Assembly: GCA_950295325.1 (NCBI GenBank)
Contig: OX485805.1
Coordinates: forward strand, 26,523,501-26,587,500
DNA: 64,000 bases
Origin: Polytrichum commune
Lineage: Eukaryota; Streptophyta; Polytrichopsida; Polytrichales; Polytrichaceae
Direction of reading: 5' to 3'
The position numbers and the translations under genes are program-made. How positions within the stretch are numbered: the stretch's first letter is position 1; every line of letters starts with the position of its first letter. The notes below the pieces were generated by a model. The model was not told the origin of the DNA and did not search any database. It worked only from the letters and a program-made list of their open reading frames with translations. This document shows positions 37,600 through 49,960 of the stretch, piece after piece.

Positions 37600-40500
37600 T
37601 AAAAACAGGTAACTCTACGCAACAAGCTCCAGGCACACCCATAGTTTAGTTGAAGACTTGATCCTGTCATAATGTCACGAAGAATGGTAATCAAGGTTTT
37701 ATAACACAGACCATGTTCGGGTCTTGTGCCAATCAATCCTAATTTGTGGAACATGGAGGATGTATCTAGATCCTCGTCCATCTTGTTTGCCCAAGGTTTA
37801 TCCAAGTTGGGCATAGAAGCACATCATGTACTCACGCAAACCGTTCACTTCACATAGATTCCATGTGTTTAATAACTATTTGGGAATATATCTACTATAC
37901 TCTCAAAATGAACAATTAATTTTTAATGCTTTTATAATGTTTACTACAAACAATAATCGAGACCCTATCTTTTATCAAATTGTGTTTCTAGTGGAATGCC
38001 AGTTACCCGCTCCCTCCTCCCCTCCCCTCCCTTGTGGTGATGTACTTGAGATTGTTTCTAGATTTATTTGCGAATTGTTGAAAATGAAGGTTACATGTTG
38101 CAAAAGAAGGGATTGATGTTAGGATGTGCCACTTTGGGGATTGATATTATCGATTATCATGATATGCTCATGATATGCTTATTGTTGCAACAAATAGCCA
38201 TGACAAGTGGAAAATGTATGTAAAGCTTGATAGTTTTTAAAGATTTTGGCGTCATCTGCTTCATAAGCACTGGTGCTTTGGAATGAAATAGCTACCTAAT
38301 GATGTGAAGTCGGTAAAGAATTTTTTTTTCCTAGTGCTTTGAAAATCATGCAGATTCATTGGTTTAAGGAGGGGTGGGGGAGGAACTCGGGTTTTATAAT
38401 AAGAAATCGATTTTTCAATATATTATGGTTACTTGCCTTTCAAATATCTTATTCTTCCAATGAATTTTATCTTCTTGCAAAGAGCGCGACAAGATAAGTC
38501 TAGTAAAATTATCTCTTAACATGGTTGACCTCCATATTCATCATGAAGGCTACTCAAGGAGTAAAGAGGAAATCTTTTATGCAAGGGTCACAAGATATAA
38601 TAAATGTTTATGAACATCAATAAAAATATGGCTAGTTACATTTTATTATACTTTAGTTGAACACATGATAATTTTATTGTAACAATTTTATGCTTTAATA
38701 TGAATTCATTATAATTTGTGAGAGCCTTTAAAGATCCATTTATCTCAAGATTTTCCCATTCAAACCTACTAGCATGATGAATTTATCTAAAAACCATACA
38801 AGTCTCTTCAATTCTAAGTTCCTCGGATAAGCAAACATACCTTAATACCTTTTATGTCTTATTAAAGAAGATACATACACATGTATATGGGCAAAGAAAA
38901 CGGCATGGCAATTGAACTCCTAATTCCCCACCAGAACTCGGGTGGTGCACTTAGTGTATATTTTCATGACTGCACGCGTGCAACCAACAATTAAATGTAG
39001 CCTATTATTTTGCTTTTGGTGTTTATGAAGAGGGCTATACTTAAGTAGTTTCTCAAGATGGGTTGTTTGATGTGACCCACTCTTTATTGGAAATATGGCA
39101 GAGTCCAATATACTTGGGGGATGAACTCTTCTTGGGAAACTTAAATGATGTGCGTGGGTCACTATGAACTTAACCCCCCTTATCCATGAGAAATATATAG
39201 AGGAAAACATATGTATACGTACTAACCACATGTTTAGAATGAACTCATGTATTTATATTAAATGTTCTTTTTTTATGTGAGAAATGCCTCCACTACATAC
39301 ATACACTATACATCATGACTTGAATGATCCTTTATTACATACAAAATCCACTTTCATTTTCGAAAGAGAAAGTCGTTCAATTTTTTTCATCCATAGCATG
39401 TAATTGAATGATTGTACAAAAACAAACAAAGAGAAGAGCACATACAACAACGGTGAGTTTCCAATTAGGCCGCTTGCTCACGAGATTCTATTTTGAATAA
39501 GCACAAACCTGCCCAAAGGTATATGGAACCTGGTGGGGTATGGTTTGTATGTGCCAACTAGATACTCCCGTCTTCTCATATCCAAGCCCACTTACAAACC
39601 TTTTCCTCCCGTTTACCAAGGATGGAGTTCTATACCATCATTGATTCTCTTGTGTCTTCAACTGGTCTTAATCGTTCGGTGACCTACACTTGTAGGTCAA
39701 AAGATTCTTGAGAGGGTGTAAGGAAGTCTAATGGCGTTTGTCCACAACCCTCCATATTCTAGTGACCACCATAATGTGGTTGGATGGCGGCTTGTTCTTA
39801 ACTACATGAGAATACCCTCTACCAATTGTTATCTAGAATCAAGTGGGCGAGCGGCCTGCATGGAAACTCAGCTTAACTTAGCCATAACCTAGAGAGCAGA
39901 AATAAAGGAAGCCCATGAGAGCTCCAAGAGCCTCTAGTTTGTGAAAACCTAGAACCCAAATCTAACCTGATAAGAAGACACATGGTAGTCATTGAGGACT
40001 ATGACCATATGAAAACAATGGATGAAAATGTGAAGTGGATGAAACTAACACATCTATCGTTATTCTTGTCTCTAAACTTTAGGGCCCCTTTTGTACATCT
40101 ACCTTTGCTTCATTAAATATAATAGCCTTTTTAAATGTGCACACTAGAGAAGAATAATACCTCTCCCTTATGTGTATTATGTAGTACACTAATGCCTTGA
40201 ATAATACCCCTTCATACACTCACATTAGTTTGTATGTGGTATGAAGAGTCCATCCCTTGGGCCAATATATTGGCTCTTAGTTATTGAAACTATTTTTTTT
40301 TTTAATTTTAAAATTTCACAAATTTTGGGGCAAAGAACATGTAACAACCAACTAATTCAAACAAATCTCCCTCTAAACAAGAATCTTTGCACAAAACCCT
40401 AACATGGAGATATAAGCTTAGCAATTCCAAGTGCGAAGAAGAAGGCATACAAACCATGGAATTTGTGGATCCGAGGGAATAAGCCAAAATCGCCAATGTC

Positions 40501-42000
40501 CATACCCGTTCACACCCTCTTCTTCAAGACTTACGCAATATCGGCAACATTATTGGTCTTGTATCCAATTTCATTGAAACCCATGTATTTTCCCTATAGG
40601 TTCCCCAAGACACCTATTCATATATTTCCCTGTAATTCATCCACAACATAAATCCATATTTCAAGGTATGTATATTTTGATAAAACATATTATGAATACT
40701 ACCAAATCTTACATGGTGGTGGATTTATGGTGTTGTATCTTTGAACTTGTGGAGTTCAAAATTAAAGACTAAGTTGCAATTGAATTTTCAATTTGTGCCA
40801 AAAAAAGAAAAAAGAAAACTAAAGACTAGGTGCACCCCCCATGCATCGGAATGGCCACGGAGGGGGTTAATGAAGACGTTGCCTCCATCTCCCTCTCCAT
40901 TCCATCAAACAAAAACAACACATATATCATCAATTTTTTCTCCAAACATTTGGACCACCTTTTATACCTCTACCACTACTTTTGACATCTCAATAGTTTT
41001 TTTGATTTTAGAATCTATAGTGAAATATTACCTCCCCTTCATGTATTATGTTCATTTATGCCTCAAGCAAAACCCCTTTCTACACTCCCGGTAGTTTGTA
41101 CATGGGATGAAGAGTGCATCCTAGTTGTGAAGCCTACTTACCTTACTCTTTTTCATCTCTTAGTGTGGGCCTTATAACTTTGAACTAATCATTTATTGCA
41201 CTTGAGCACATTGTTGCACTTGAAATAAGGGGCACTAGTAATATCATAGCTTAAAGAAATTTAGTATCACCTTCATCATTTCCCACCCCTTACTATTAGC
41301 CCACCTTCACTAATTGGGAAATTTAGTGTAGACCAAAACCTTCAAATATTTACTGAGATAAGTGGGTATAACTAAGTTGTCCTTGTAAACGGGGACTCAT
41401 GTTTGACTTACATGTGGTGATGTGTGGATCTAAGAACGGACATAAAAAGACATGTGTCTGAAAAAACTTCGAGTACATGGTCAAAACTTCTTAATCATTC
41501 TTAGTTTCAATAGAAAAAGTAAGTGGAGAGATCCATATGTTCATGTAATGAGGAAAACAATCTTCACTTGACAATGAATGAGATGTTCATACGAGCTCAG
41601 AATATCATGAGGAAAATGGGTACAGACACAATTTGAATTTGCTAAATATCTCCCACTAATTGCGTATTTTCATCCCTCCAAGAAGTGGGTGCAAGAGAGA
41701 AAAGTGTGTGCTTAAGACTCGCTTACCTTATAATGACATAAGAGTGTAAAATACTACGATCAGGAGAAAGATCTAGTCATAGAGAAAGGACGCATCAAGC
41801 TGCAGTGGAGATGGATGATAATGGCTCGATAATTTCATCCACAAACGCATCCATCCATTGGTGGACTAAGTCTGTCGGGATCGGCCGTGAAGTGTAGAGC
41901 ATATTGTCGCCAAGTTTGTCAATTGTCGGTAAACATTCGTGAATGAATTGGTCATGGAGAGACGGGATGAAGCTCAAGATAAAGAGTTGTGACGAGAGTT
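37600..42000 (+). repeat. Mosaic repeat family, copy 1 (modules a-b-c-d-e-f-g)
   Basis: By eye this region divides into modules that recur elsewhere in the same orientation: a (37600-38500, again at 62830-63380 and, more diverged, 44490-45200), b (38570-38750, again at 52740-52960 and 63900-64000), c (38760-39300; 52970-53490; 57613-57930), d (39340-39900; 53500-53700; 57940-58530), e-f (39920-41160; 60489-61560) and g (41190-41960; 54050-54720; 49600-49950). No convincing long reading frame or terminal repeat was found. An internal duplicate of about 95 bases links 40160-40260 with 41020-41110. Confidence 0.65.
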
Positions 42001-42385
42001 TTGTAGGGAAGTTATGTGCTCAGAAGCTGATGAATTAGTCGGAGAAACATTGTCGGAGACGTGGCGGAGTTCTGAGAATCTATCTTAGTTGCAGGGGAAC
42101 AGGTTGAGGAAGAGAGGTGACCGAAGATTGGAATTCTGGGACGTCCAGGTATGGTAACCTGTCCTAATATTGCGCAGCAATGTTCATGCTGCCCAATTGC
42201 TCATTGGAGCCGGAGTTAAGGCGGAGGACGAGGAAGCTCGAGTCTCGAAGACTCCGAACCCCCGGTTTCGGTATTAGAACCAAAAAATCAGGGTTTCAAG
42301 CTCAGAGGGTTCATTTCAGGTCTCGGTGTGCTTGCATCCATATGCGGTGGAAGAAACCTTAGTGTAGGAGAATTTGTAGGTTTCC

Positions 42386-42570
42386 ATGCGTCTTCTCGTC
42401 ATGGATCGATTCACGGTGGCGGCTCTGCTGTGTGTTCTTCTCACGCTCTCTTCCCTCCAGCATCAGCAGAGTAAGGCGATCCTTTGATGCATCTGTTAAA
42501 TTCTGTGCAGATGAAGTCGTGGAGTTGGACCTTGAAATTATAGTTGCGGGCGAAGAAGTTGAGGGATCGA
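42386..42570 (+). CDS. Candidate small secreted peptide exon, unrecognised
   Basis: From ATG 42386 the frame encodes MRLLVMDRFTVAALLCVLLT and then LSSLQHQQ, a clear signal-peptide-like start (a second ATG at 42401 gives MDRFTVAALL). Without splicing it stops after SKAIL (about 34 residues). A donor-like A|GTAAGG at 42471 and an acceptor-like TTCTGTGCAG at 42510 would join an open run EVVELDLEIIVAGEEVEGSR, ending YI-stop, about 53 residues in total. That intron would be only 40 bases, below the usual plant minimum, so the second exon is doubtful. No family recognised. It could be the first exon of a longer gene or a chance frame next to the immune receptor gene. Confidence 0.25.
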
Positions 42571-42823
42571 GGTATATATGAGAAGGTTAGAATTGTGAGC
42601 CATCTTCTTTGTCAAATTTTTACTGCTCACAAGTTGATGCATCGGCTGAGGTTTGCTCTGAAAACTTTGGAATAAGATCGCGGTTGCAGGCTGTGTTTCA
42701 CTTAGAAGATCAAATTTTTTGGGACATCAGAAAATTGGGGTTGGGGTACATTGGCTATGGCTTGGCTATGGCTAGAAAATCACTAGCTTCAGATTCGTGT
42801 GCACACTGTGATTGTTAATCATC

Positions 42824-42864
42824 CTTAACTCAAATCTACCCATCTTTTGGACATTCAAAGGATT
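42824..42864 (+). repeat. Exact 41-bp direct repeat, copy 1
   Basis: It begins CTTAACTCAAATCTACCCAT and is identical over 41 bases to 43769-43809, 945 bases downstream; flanks differ on both sides. Confidence 0.85.
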
Positions 42865-43768
42865 GCAAAACATACCCGCTCCGTTCCGTAAATCCAAAGA
42901 GTATGCTAAGACAGTGCCAGCTTAGAGGATTCTTGTGATTGTGCCCGTGTGTTGAGTTTCTTCCCCCACGCATTCTTGTTCATTTCCACCGGTTCTGGTT
43001 TTCCTCTTGTACGTGCATTCGAATGCCTTAGGATTATAAAATTACAAGAGATTGCACTAAAATCTCATATTTCAGGAATTGCGACAATTTTTTGAGGAAG
43101 GCAGCGTGGAGAAGACTAAAAAGATGAGTTAGACGGATTGGTTGAGGAACCTTTCATGGTTGGACAGCTCGAATTTCTGAGCATGACGGCAGCTGCGCAG
43201 CATTTGTGATCGCGGGAAAACACGAGTAGCTTTAGGTTGTGTAGCATCGGCTGGTGACAAAGTGGAACCAAATGTTGCACTGTAAATTTTAGTGATCAAT
43301 AGTTTCAAGTCTGGCCTACTTCGTTGGATCTCCTTCCAACAATTCTGCTCGTCTAGGTCTTGGCAATGGCAGCTGGCGCTGAAACGGGTTTGGGAAGCTT
43401 CCTCTCCACTCACAGCCTGATTCAATCACATGGTCTTACATCCAGTGATTTTCAGGAAATAAGTATTTGCGCACCAGAGCTCGTAAATTCTTGTAACCTA
43501 CTAGAGCTTCTTTATGCCCATAATTTCAGTATCTGAGGACAAAGAACATTCTGATTTGCCTTGTAGATGTAAAGAATTATGTGACCTGCATGCAACCATT
43601 TCCTCAGACAAAACAACCCCCTCTTTCCTCCTTGAAAGTAAACATTCCCGAGTCCCCCTCTATCAGCACTACATCATTCATGCCTCCTGATATTAGTAGT
43701 ATAACTATGTACACACATACCTGCAACCTCAGGGACATGTTAAGATTTGTTAGCACAAAAGCAGTGGG

Positions 43769-43809
43769 CTTAACTCAAATCTACCCATCTTTTGGACATT
43801 CAAAGGATT
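43769..43809 (+). repeat. Exact 41-bp direct repeat, copy 2
   Basis: This is the partner of 42824-42864. It lies inside a 114-codon open frame (43581-43925), while copy 1 lies just after the stop of a 69-codon frame, so it is unlikely to be a conserved coding block. Confidence 0.85.
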
Positions 43810-44489
43810 TGATTACAATTCCTAAATATGGCTTAGTTGGGGAGTACCAGGAGCTCTTTTGTGATGTCAATGAGTACGTATTTGATCAAGTTCTTGGAAT
43901 TCTCTTTCCTTATGTTTTGTGCTAGTCTAATGTAACATTAGCTGAGATTAAAATATAAAAAACTCATTTTGGAAACCATTCAAAATGGAGGTCCATCATG
44001 TGATTGCATTCATAAATTGGGAGTAAACAAGGTGGCCGGATTCTCTAGTGATGTGTGTTATAGACGTGGTTGCTTTGACATGGTGGCGTGGACTGTGATT
44101 GTACTCTCCACATCAGTGTTGTAGATATCTGGCTTTCATTTCCAGGATGATGTTTGTATGAACTTGTGGCTGAACATCCTGTTTCCTATATGGATTTGAG
44201 CGTTTCCTCACATGGTCAGGTTTGCTTTGATTTTCGGATGTGATGGTGAGACAGGGAGCTCGTCGAAGTTGCTATCCTTTGATTTCTTTTAATCCCAAAG
44301 TGGAAAGATGTGGTATGATATCAGCTCTAATTCTTGTATCCTGTTCGAGTGCTGATACTCTTCGTGGGATATTTTGCCTCGAACTATTACAGAGCAGGAG
44401 GTTAGTTAACGAACTGCTTGAATTTGTAGTTTGTCGTGGGTGGTATCTGTTGAAGAATTCTGCGTTGCTTGCTAAGTGACTTGATGGCT

Positions 44490-45210
44490 TAGTTTTATGA
44501 GACAAACCATCTTCAGATCTTGTACTGATCGATCCCTAATTTGTGAGATGTGGAGTCCGTGTGTAGATCCTCTTCCATCTTTCTTGCCCAAGGTTGTCCA
44601 AGTCGGCCATAGAAGCACGTCATATACTCAAGGGGGTCAGTACCTTGTTTAGGTATGTATGACCTGAAATAAAGGGCTATTTCCAGGGATTCTGCGTTTT
44701 TTGTAAATATGTTCAGGATGGATCTACCATACTCTCAAAACGGACCCTAGATTTTTTTTGTGCTTTTATGATTTTCAGTTGGAACATTAAATGAGACTCT
44801 ATTGCACCGTGATTTCTAGTTGGATGCCCGTTTAGGAGCCCCCCACCTCCCCTCCCCACTTTTTCTTGAGATTGATCTTAGGTTTATTTTTAGACTGCTG
44901 AAAATGAAGTGTATATGTTGCAAAAGGAGGGATAGTGTCTGGATATGGCATTCTGGGTATTGACGCTCTTTGATGTTGTGATATGCTTGATTGTATTCCA
45001 CGACATGTGGGAGGTTGATGTAAAGCTCGATAGTTTTTTGAGATTATGGTGTGCGCAGTGATCTGCTTGATATAATTTAGCCCTTTGGACTGAAGTAGTT
45101 GCCTCGCGGCGTGAGGTGGGTGACCAGATTCCTTCTTCTAGTGCTTTCGAGAATCATGCCGCTTCACTGCCCTGATTCCAAAAACATGGAGGAAATTGTT
45201 AGGTTTACGA
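44490..45210 (+). repeat. Diverged module-a copy in the promoter region of the immune receptor gene
   Basis: Blocks such as TTGTGAGATGTGGAGtCCGTG, CTTGCCCAAGGTTGTCCAAG, CATAGAAGCACGTCATATACTC and TTGCAAAAGGAGGGATAG match 37680-38400 and 62830-63300 in order. It ends about 140 bases before the receptor ATG, so the receptor promoter lies in or next to repeat-derived DNA. Confidence 0.55.
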
Positions 45211-45347
45211 AGTGCTCAAGCAAATGTGTCATCCGAGATTTCATCAGGCTTAGAGGGGAAGTATGAGCCGTGAGTTGCATGGAAGCACAACATTAATGGT
45301 ATGTTGTCTTGCACCAATCAGGTCAAGGTGGTCATGCAATAAGAGAC

Positions 45348-48300
45348 ATGGCTGCTGGCGTTGAAGAGGCCAGTACTTCGTCCGAGTCTCCACCTGCCGA
45401 AAGGCAACGAAGGTATACTTTGATTCATTCCTGTTTGAATGCAATTTATTCAGTGAACCTCAAATTTGGGGTTATATTGAGATTTATGGTTGATTATCTA
45501 ACAATCTAGGATATGATTGACGAGGAGGCTATGCTATCAATCAAGTGAGTCTTGGTTTCCTAGGTCTTGGTGAGAAGTGTGAAATTGTGATTTAACAGGA
45601 CAGACAGTGGCCCATGTGGGCTTGAGAAGAAACACAAGGTGTTCTTGAGCCACAATGGCGCAGACAAGGCTTTTGTGAGCCATCTGTGTCATCGCCTAAT
45701 TTCAGTGCATCACTACCCTTTCTTCGACGTGCGCGAGGACAGCTTGCCACTAGGAGATAAGTTTGCAGACATCATCTTTCAAGCTAGCAAACAATGTCGG
45801 TTGGCAATTGTTGTAGTCTCGGACGATTACTTTAAGAGCAAGTGGCCCATGTTGGAGTTGGCTTCTTTTGTGGAGGCCAAGGATGGTGTCAACCCTGAGT
45901 TGAAGATTTTGCCACTGTTTTATAGAATGACAGTGGCTGAGTTCAAAGAGCCTGAACGACAAAGGGTTTGGTTTGAGAAGTGGAAGATGCTGAAAGAGTC
46001 TGACGAACGTTTGGACATTTTGAGCTGGGAGAATGCATTGAGGGTTTTGGGTGGACATAAAGGCATTGTGTATTGCAGAACTCGACAGACTGAAGATGAG
46101 TACATCGAGAGTATAGTAGAATCGGTGTTCAGATCTGTTCCTCCAGATGTTTTATATGATGATTCTCATGTGAAAGGTGGCACGCATTTGTGTGAAGTAA
46201 GTAACACAGTTTGAGATTTTCTGGAATATGATTTCTTAGTTGACTAGAAAATTTGTTTCGTTTCAGTTGCTTTGAAGTATGTTGATGAACATGTTACTGG
46301 TCCATCATTGAGTGTGCACATATCCAACATGCCATCTCAAAGTGGATAATCTAGTGAGCACTCATCTTATTTTAACTGTGTGTCATATTATGTGGGACAG
46401 GATATCGATGCAATTTTCAAGGAGTCCAAGGGATCCAGGCCGACGGGGATGGTGCAATGTCCAATCATTGGCATTTATGGCCTGGGTGGCATTGGAAAAA
46501 CCAACCTCTGCCAAATTGCTTACAATAAGTTTGCTGGAGAGTTTTTTGGAAGGGCATGTCTCATAGAGATCAGAAGCAAAACCAAAAGCTCTCTTGAATC
46601 ACAAAAAGAAGTGTTGAGAGCTTTGACGGGTGCACATGATGAACTCCTCAACTCCGTCACAGATGTTGACAAGGTATTGTGAATTACTAGGTCACTGACT
46701 TATCTCGCATGGTCATAATTTGATTTTGGCAGGGCTTTGTAATAGAGGGAATTCGTTTTCATCAATGTGTGGAGCTTGTTACCTGAAACCCTTTGTGTTG
46801 TGTAGGGGCGACGCCTATACAAGGAGAGAGTTGGAAGCCATAAGGTGTTTCTAGCGATTGACAATGTTTGGGATGACCCTGCATCTCTTGAAGAAGCTAA
46901 TGGTTATCTAACTAATGAACTCCATCCGGAGAGCAAAGTAGTAGTGACGGCACGATGCAAGGAAACTTTGAGAAACTTGGATATTGAGGAAGAATGTTGC
47001 TTTGAGATGCCTGATCTTAGGGAGGAGGATGCCATGGGCCTATTCTTGCACCATGCGTGTCTTAGCCCCTCAACCATTAAACTTGCAAATCCCAAGCATC
47101 TTAAAGTTGTTAGGGATTGCATCTCTTATGCTCGGTACTCCAAAAGAGGGGACACAGAAATGTCTCGTGCATACCACTTTCATCCTTTGGCATTGAAAGT
47201 TCTAGGGTTGTTCATGAAGACATTGACACCCTTCCCAAGCAATTGGATTGAGAAGCTTAACAATCCAAAGATTTTGGGAACCAAAACGAAAGATGTTAAT
47301 TTAGTTTTGCGGACAAGTTTCGACATGCTCCCAGAAGATGATCATAGAGCCATGTTTCTAGATGTGGCTATATATGCACCCAAACAATATCATTACCTTT
47401 ATGGCGAGGGCAAAGTACCAAGAGTGGAAGAAGTGTGTGAGTGGTTGAGCATCGTGTATGCACAAGAAATCGAGGTTGTCAAGGATAAGGTGAGTTCACT
47501 AAGCATGTGTGACGACGCATTTATTGTGTACTTCCCACCGTTTAGATAGAAAAATGCAATGTAAGGAATGGCTAGTTGATAGTGGTCTAGGATGTCTTTT
47601 GTTTTACATAAATGATTAGAGAAATGCTCTTTAGGATCGAGAGGTAGCCTAGTTCTGGCATCTAGAGATTGAACACATATATGACAATCTATAGATAGAA
47701 TTTATCGTTTTAGTACTCAACACTAATTTGTTTGGGGTGTAGTTGGAGGTTCTCAGTGCTCGAGGTCTTTTGAACCAATGGGATGACCTCACAAAATTTA
47801 TCAGCATGCATGACCTTTACTTGGAATTTGCTGAAGCAGAAGTGAAGAGAGACGACAATGAGCGGGGACGAACTCATTTGTATCACAAGAATGAAAATAA
47901 CATACCAAAATGCCTTACGAGGAATCCGAGGGGGGCCAAATCATTTCCTTTTGAAAGGATGCGATTCAACAATGTGTGTAATCTTGAAATCTTCAAGCAA
48001 GCCAAATTGGATAAGTGTGCAAATGTTGAAGTACTTAAGGTGGACCATTGTTATGGATTGCAAAGCTTGGACCTAGATGGCCTTGAAGAATTACGCAGCC
48101 TGGAGTTGATCAAGTGTCCAAACTTGGAATATCTTCAAGGGTTGGAGAATCGAGATAAGCTCGTCTGGATGAGATGGGATAATGCCAAAGTTGTGGATTA
48201 CAAACCATTGACATCCCTGCGAGTGCTTCAATTGGTAGGGATATCTCACACCATAGCAATCGATCTTCAAAATTGCCATAATCTTCACGAACTGGCAATT

Positions 48301-48672
48301 TGGAAGTCATATTTGGAGGACTTTCCCCTATTTCCAAATTCCAAGAGCATGCGCAAGATTCGCTTCAGATATTGTAAGAAACTGAGACATCGTGGACCAG
48401 AACTTCTCAACCTCGAGGGATGGATAAATGTGGAGTTTCTTGATCTGACACAGTGCAAGTCTCTCACAAATGAATTGGAAAGTTGCCCCATCATGAAGAA
48501 CTTGAAACATTTGGATGTATCAAATTGCGATAAGCTGAAAGCTTTGCCTGACCTCACGAAGTCCAAGAATTTCATGACCTTACATGTCTGGTGGTGTTAT
48601 GAGTTGTTCAAGACTTATGCTTCTTCAAGCCAATTTTCAGATTCAATGCTATGGACCTCCATGTTGGCCTAA
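45348..48672 (+). CDS. TIR-NBS-LRR immune receptor, five coding exons, 849 aa
   Basis: Proposed exons: 45348-45412, 45599-46196, 46401-46673, 46806-47489 and 47743-48672, with GT-AG borders and consistent phase. The TIR domain starts near residue 34 (HKVFLSHNGADKAFVSHLCH, PFFDVREDSLPLGDKF, LAIVVVSDDYFKSKWPMLEL). The NB-ARC has a P-loop GLGGIGKT (~248), kinase-2 KVFLAIDNVWD (~325), RNBS-B SKVVVTAR (~355), a GLPL-type HPLALKVLG (~437) and MHD in SMHDLYLEFAE (~561). The C-terminal part carries irregular leucine-rich repeats (NVEVLKVDHC, LRSLELIKCPNLEYL, NVEFLDLTQCKSL, NLKHLDVSNCDKLKALPDL). Such proteins sense pathogen effectors inside the cell; the ligand is unknown. Start choice rests on phase and the short acidic Ser-rich leader. 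Intron 2 hides an extra coding-like segment with a stop. Confidence 0.88.
46266..46349 (+). other. Cryptic linker exon with in-frame stop inside intron 2 of the immune receptor
   Basis: After a good acceptor (CGTTTCAG, ending 46265) one frame reads ALKYVDEHVTGPSLSVHISN and then MPSQSG, stopping at TAA 46347-46349. Beyond the stop the same frame stays open into the NB-ARC exon. Using the alternative donor A|GTAACA at 46201 joins it in phase to the TIR exon. The text resembles a TIR-to-NBS linker, so it is either a decayed constitutive exon or a poison exon giving a TIR-only protein. Confidence 0.45.
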
Positions 48673-49599
48673 ATACATCACGTCTAACATTGCGGGCCCA
48701 ATTTGTAGCATCAAGAATTATCGGGAAATTTGGAGTTTCCACACAGGTGTGTTCCCTCCAATTTAAGAATTGATATATGAATGTTTTATTTGATAATATG
48801 TTGTTGAAATTCCGGAATGGTTTGAGTCAAATGCCTAATAGTTTCATACAATTTCAACTGACATGTAGGCCATTGAATGCTCTTCTATTATTGGACGCTT
48901 ATGATAAAAGGCAATCGCAAACACTGAACATAAAATGCTAGACAAATATTTGTGCATATTACATGAAATAATTTATAATTTTTTTGAATGATATAGATGG
49001 TTGGAAAATGATTTGCATTCAGTTTGCATATTGAAAAGTCCATTGAATTTGTTTGGAAGTGAATTTAAGGTGCATATGGTGTTCTTCTTGTAGGGAGCAC
49101 AACAAAGCTTGATTGACTCCATCGATGAACTTTGTCTATTTGGTAAGTTCAAATAAGCACATGGAATAGTGCTATTCAAATATTGGACCTCCCGATGTAC
49201 TTCATCTTTGGAAACTTGAATGGCTACCATCCAATTCTTATGTGAGTTGAAGCCTCGCAATTAGAGAGGATGTTGTGAACCTTGTTCATCCTCATTTGTT
49301 AGTGTCCAAAAGTAATCCGTTTTGTTTCAATTAAGGAAGTAACAATTCACCTACAAGATAATTTCTACCTTTCAATAATAAGGATAGATAGATTCACATA
49401 TTTGACAATATTGACAAATGTTTTTCAAGGGAATTGGGCCTTTAAATCAAAGTATAATATGAACAACATGAAGGGCAAACCCACTCAAAAAGACGTCAAA
49501 GTGGTTTATAACGTTGATTTCCCTAAGTATTGTTCCCAACGATGCCATTCCACATAAATGGTTGGTAAACCCAGCCAACCGACCTTGATGCAAGAAGAA
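48673..49599. other. 3' flank of the immune receptor gene
   Basis: This is the receptor 3' region and AT-rich spacer. No other gene is recognised. Confidence 0.35.
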
Positions 49600-49960
49600 C
49601 ATCGTGGACATAACATAATAAGATATTCGTACGACCTCATAATATCATGAGGAGAATGGGTACGGACACGATTTGAATTTGCTAAATATTGCACACGAAT
49701 TGCGCATTTGCATACCTTGAAGAAGTGGGTGCAGAGAGAAGAGTGTGTGCTTAAGACCCGCTTAGCTTATAATGACATAGAGTATAACAAAATATAACCA
49801 GAAGAAAGATCTAGTCATAGAGAACGGGCGCATGAAGGTGTAGTAGAGGTGGATGATAACTGCTCGATATTTTCATCCACAAACCCTATCCTTCCACCAT
49901 GGACGAATTCTGTCGGGATTGACTGTGAGGTGTTGATGCATCTGTCAAATCATGTGCAGA
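49600..49960 (+). repeat. Module-g copy flanking the immune receptor gene on the right
   Basis: It matches 41580-41900 and 54430-54720 (CATAATATCATGAGGAgAATGGGTACGGACACG, AGAAAGATCTAGTCATAGAGAA, TTTTCATCCACAAACcC). Near 49933 it jumps to sequence matching 42484-42512 (GATGCATCTGT.AAAT.. GTGCAGAT), so it carries a deletion of about 590 bases relative to the left copy. Confidence 0.65.

Larger units (their letters stand above)
42571..44489. other. Region upstream of the immune receptor gene, no gene resolved
   Basis: Several medium frames occur (69 codons at 42609, 98 codons minus at 43425, 114 codons at 43581, 79 codons at 44240) and base composition is gene-like, but no domain or consistent splice chain was found. 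It contains an exact 41-base direct repeat at 42824-42864 and 43769-43809. Confidence 0.3.

Noticed and set aside
40463..40651. Conserved-looking short frames in module f (also 60829-61066)
   Set aside because: The two copies share sequence because they are repeats, but insertions shift the frame between them, arguing against selection for protein.
41795..41977. 60-codon minus-strand frame (FIPSLHDQFIHECLPTID...)
   Set aside because: It looks protein-like, but the other copies of this module (49850, 54690) do not keep the frame and no family was recognised.
46266..46349. Including the linker segment as a normal exon of the immune receptor
   Set aside because: It ends in TAA with no in-phase donor before it, while skipping it gives a complete in-frame protein; it is kept only as a possible alternative exon.
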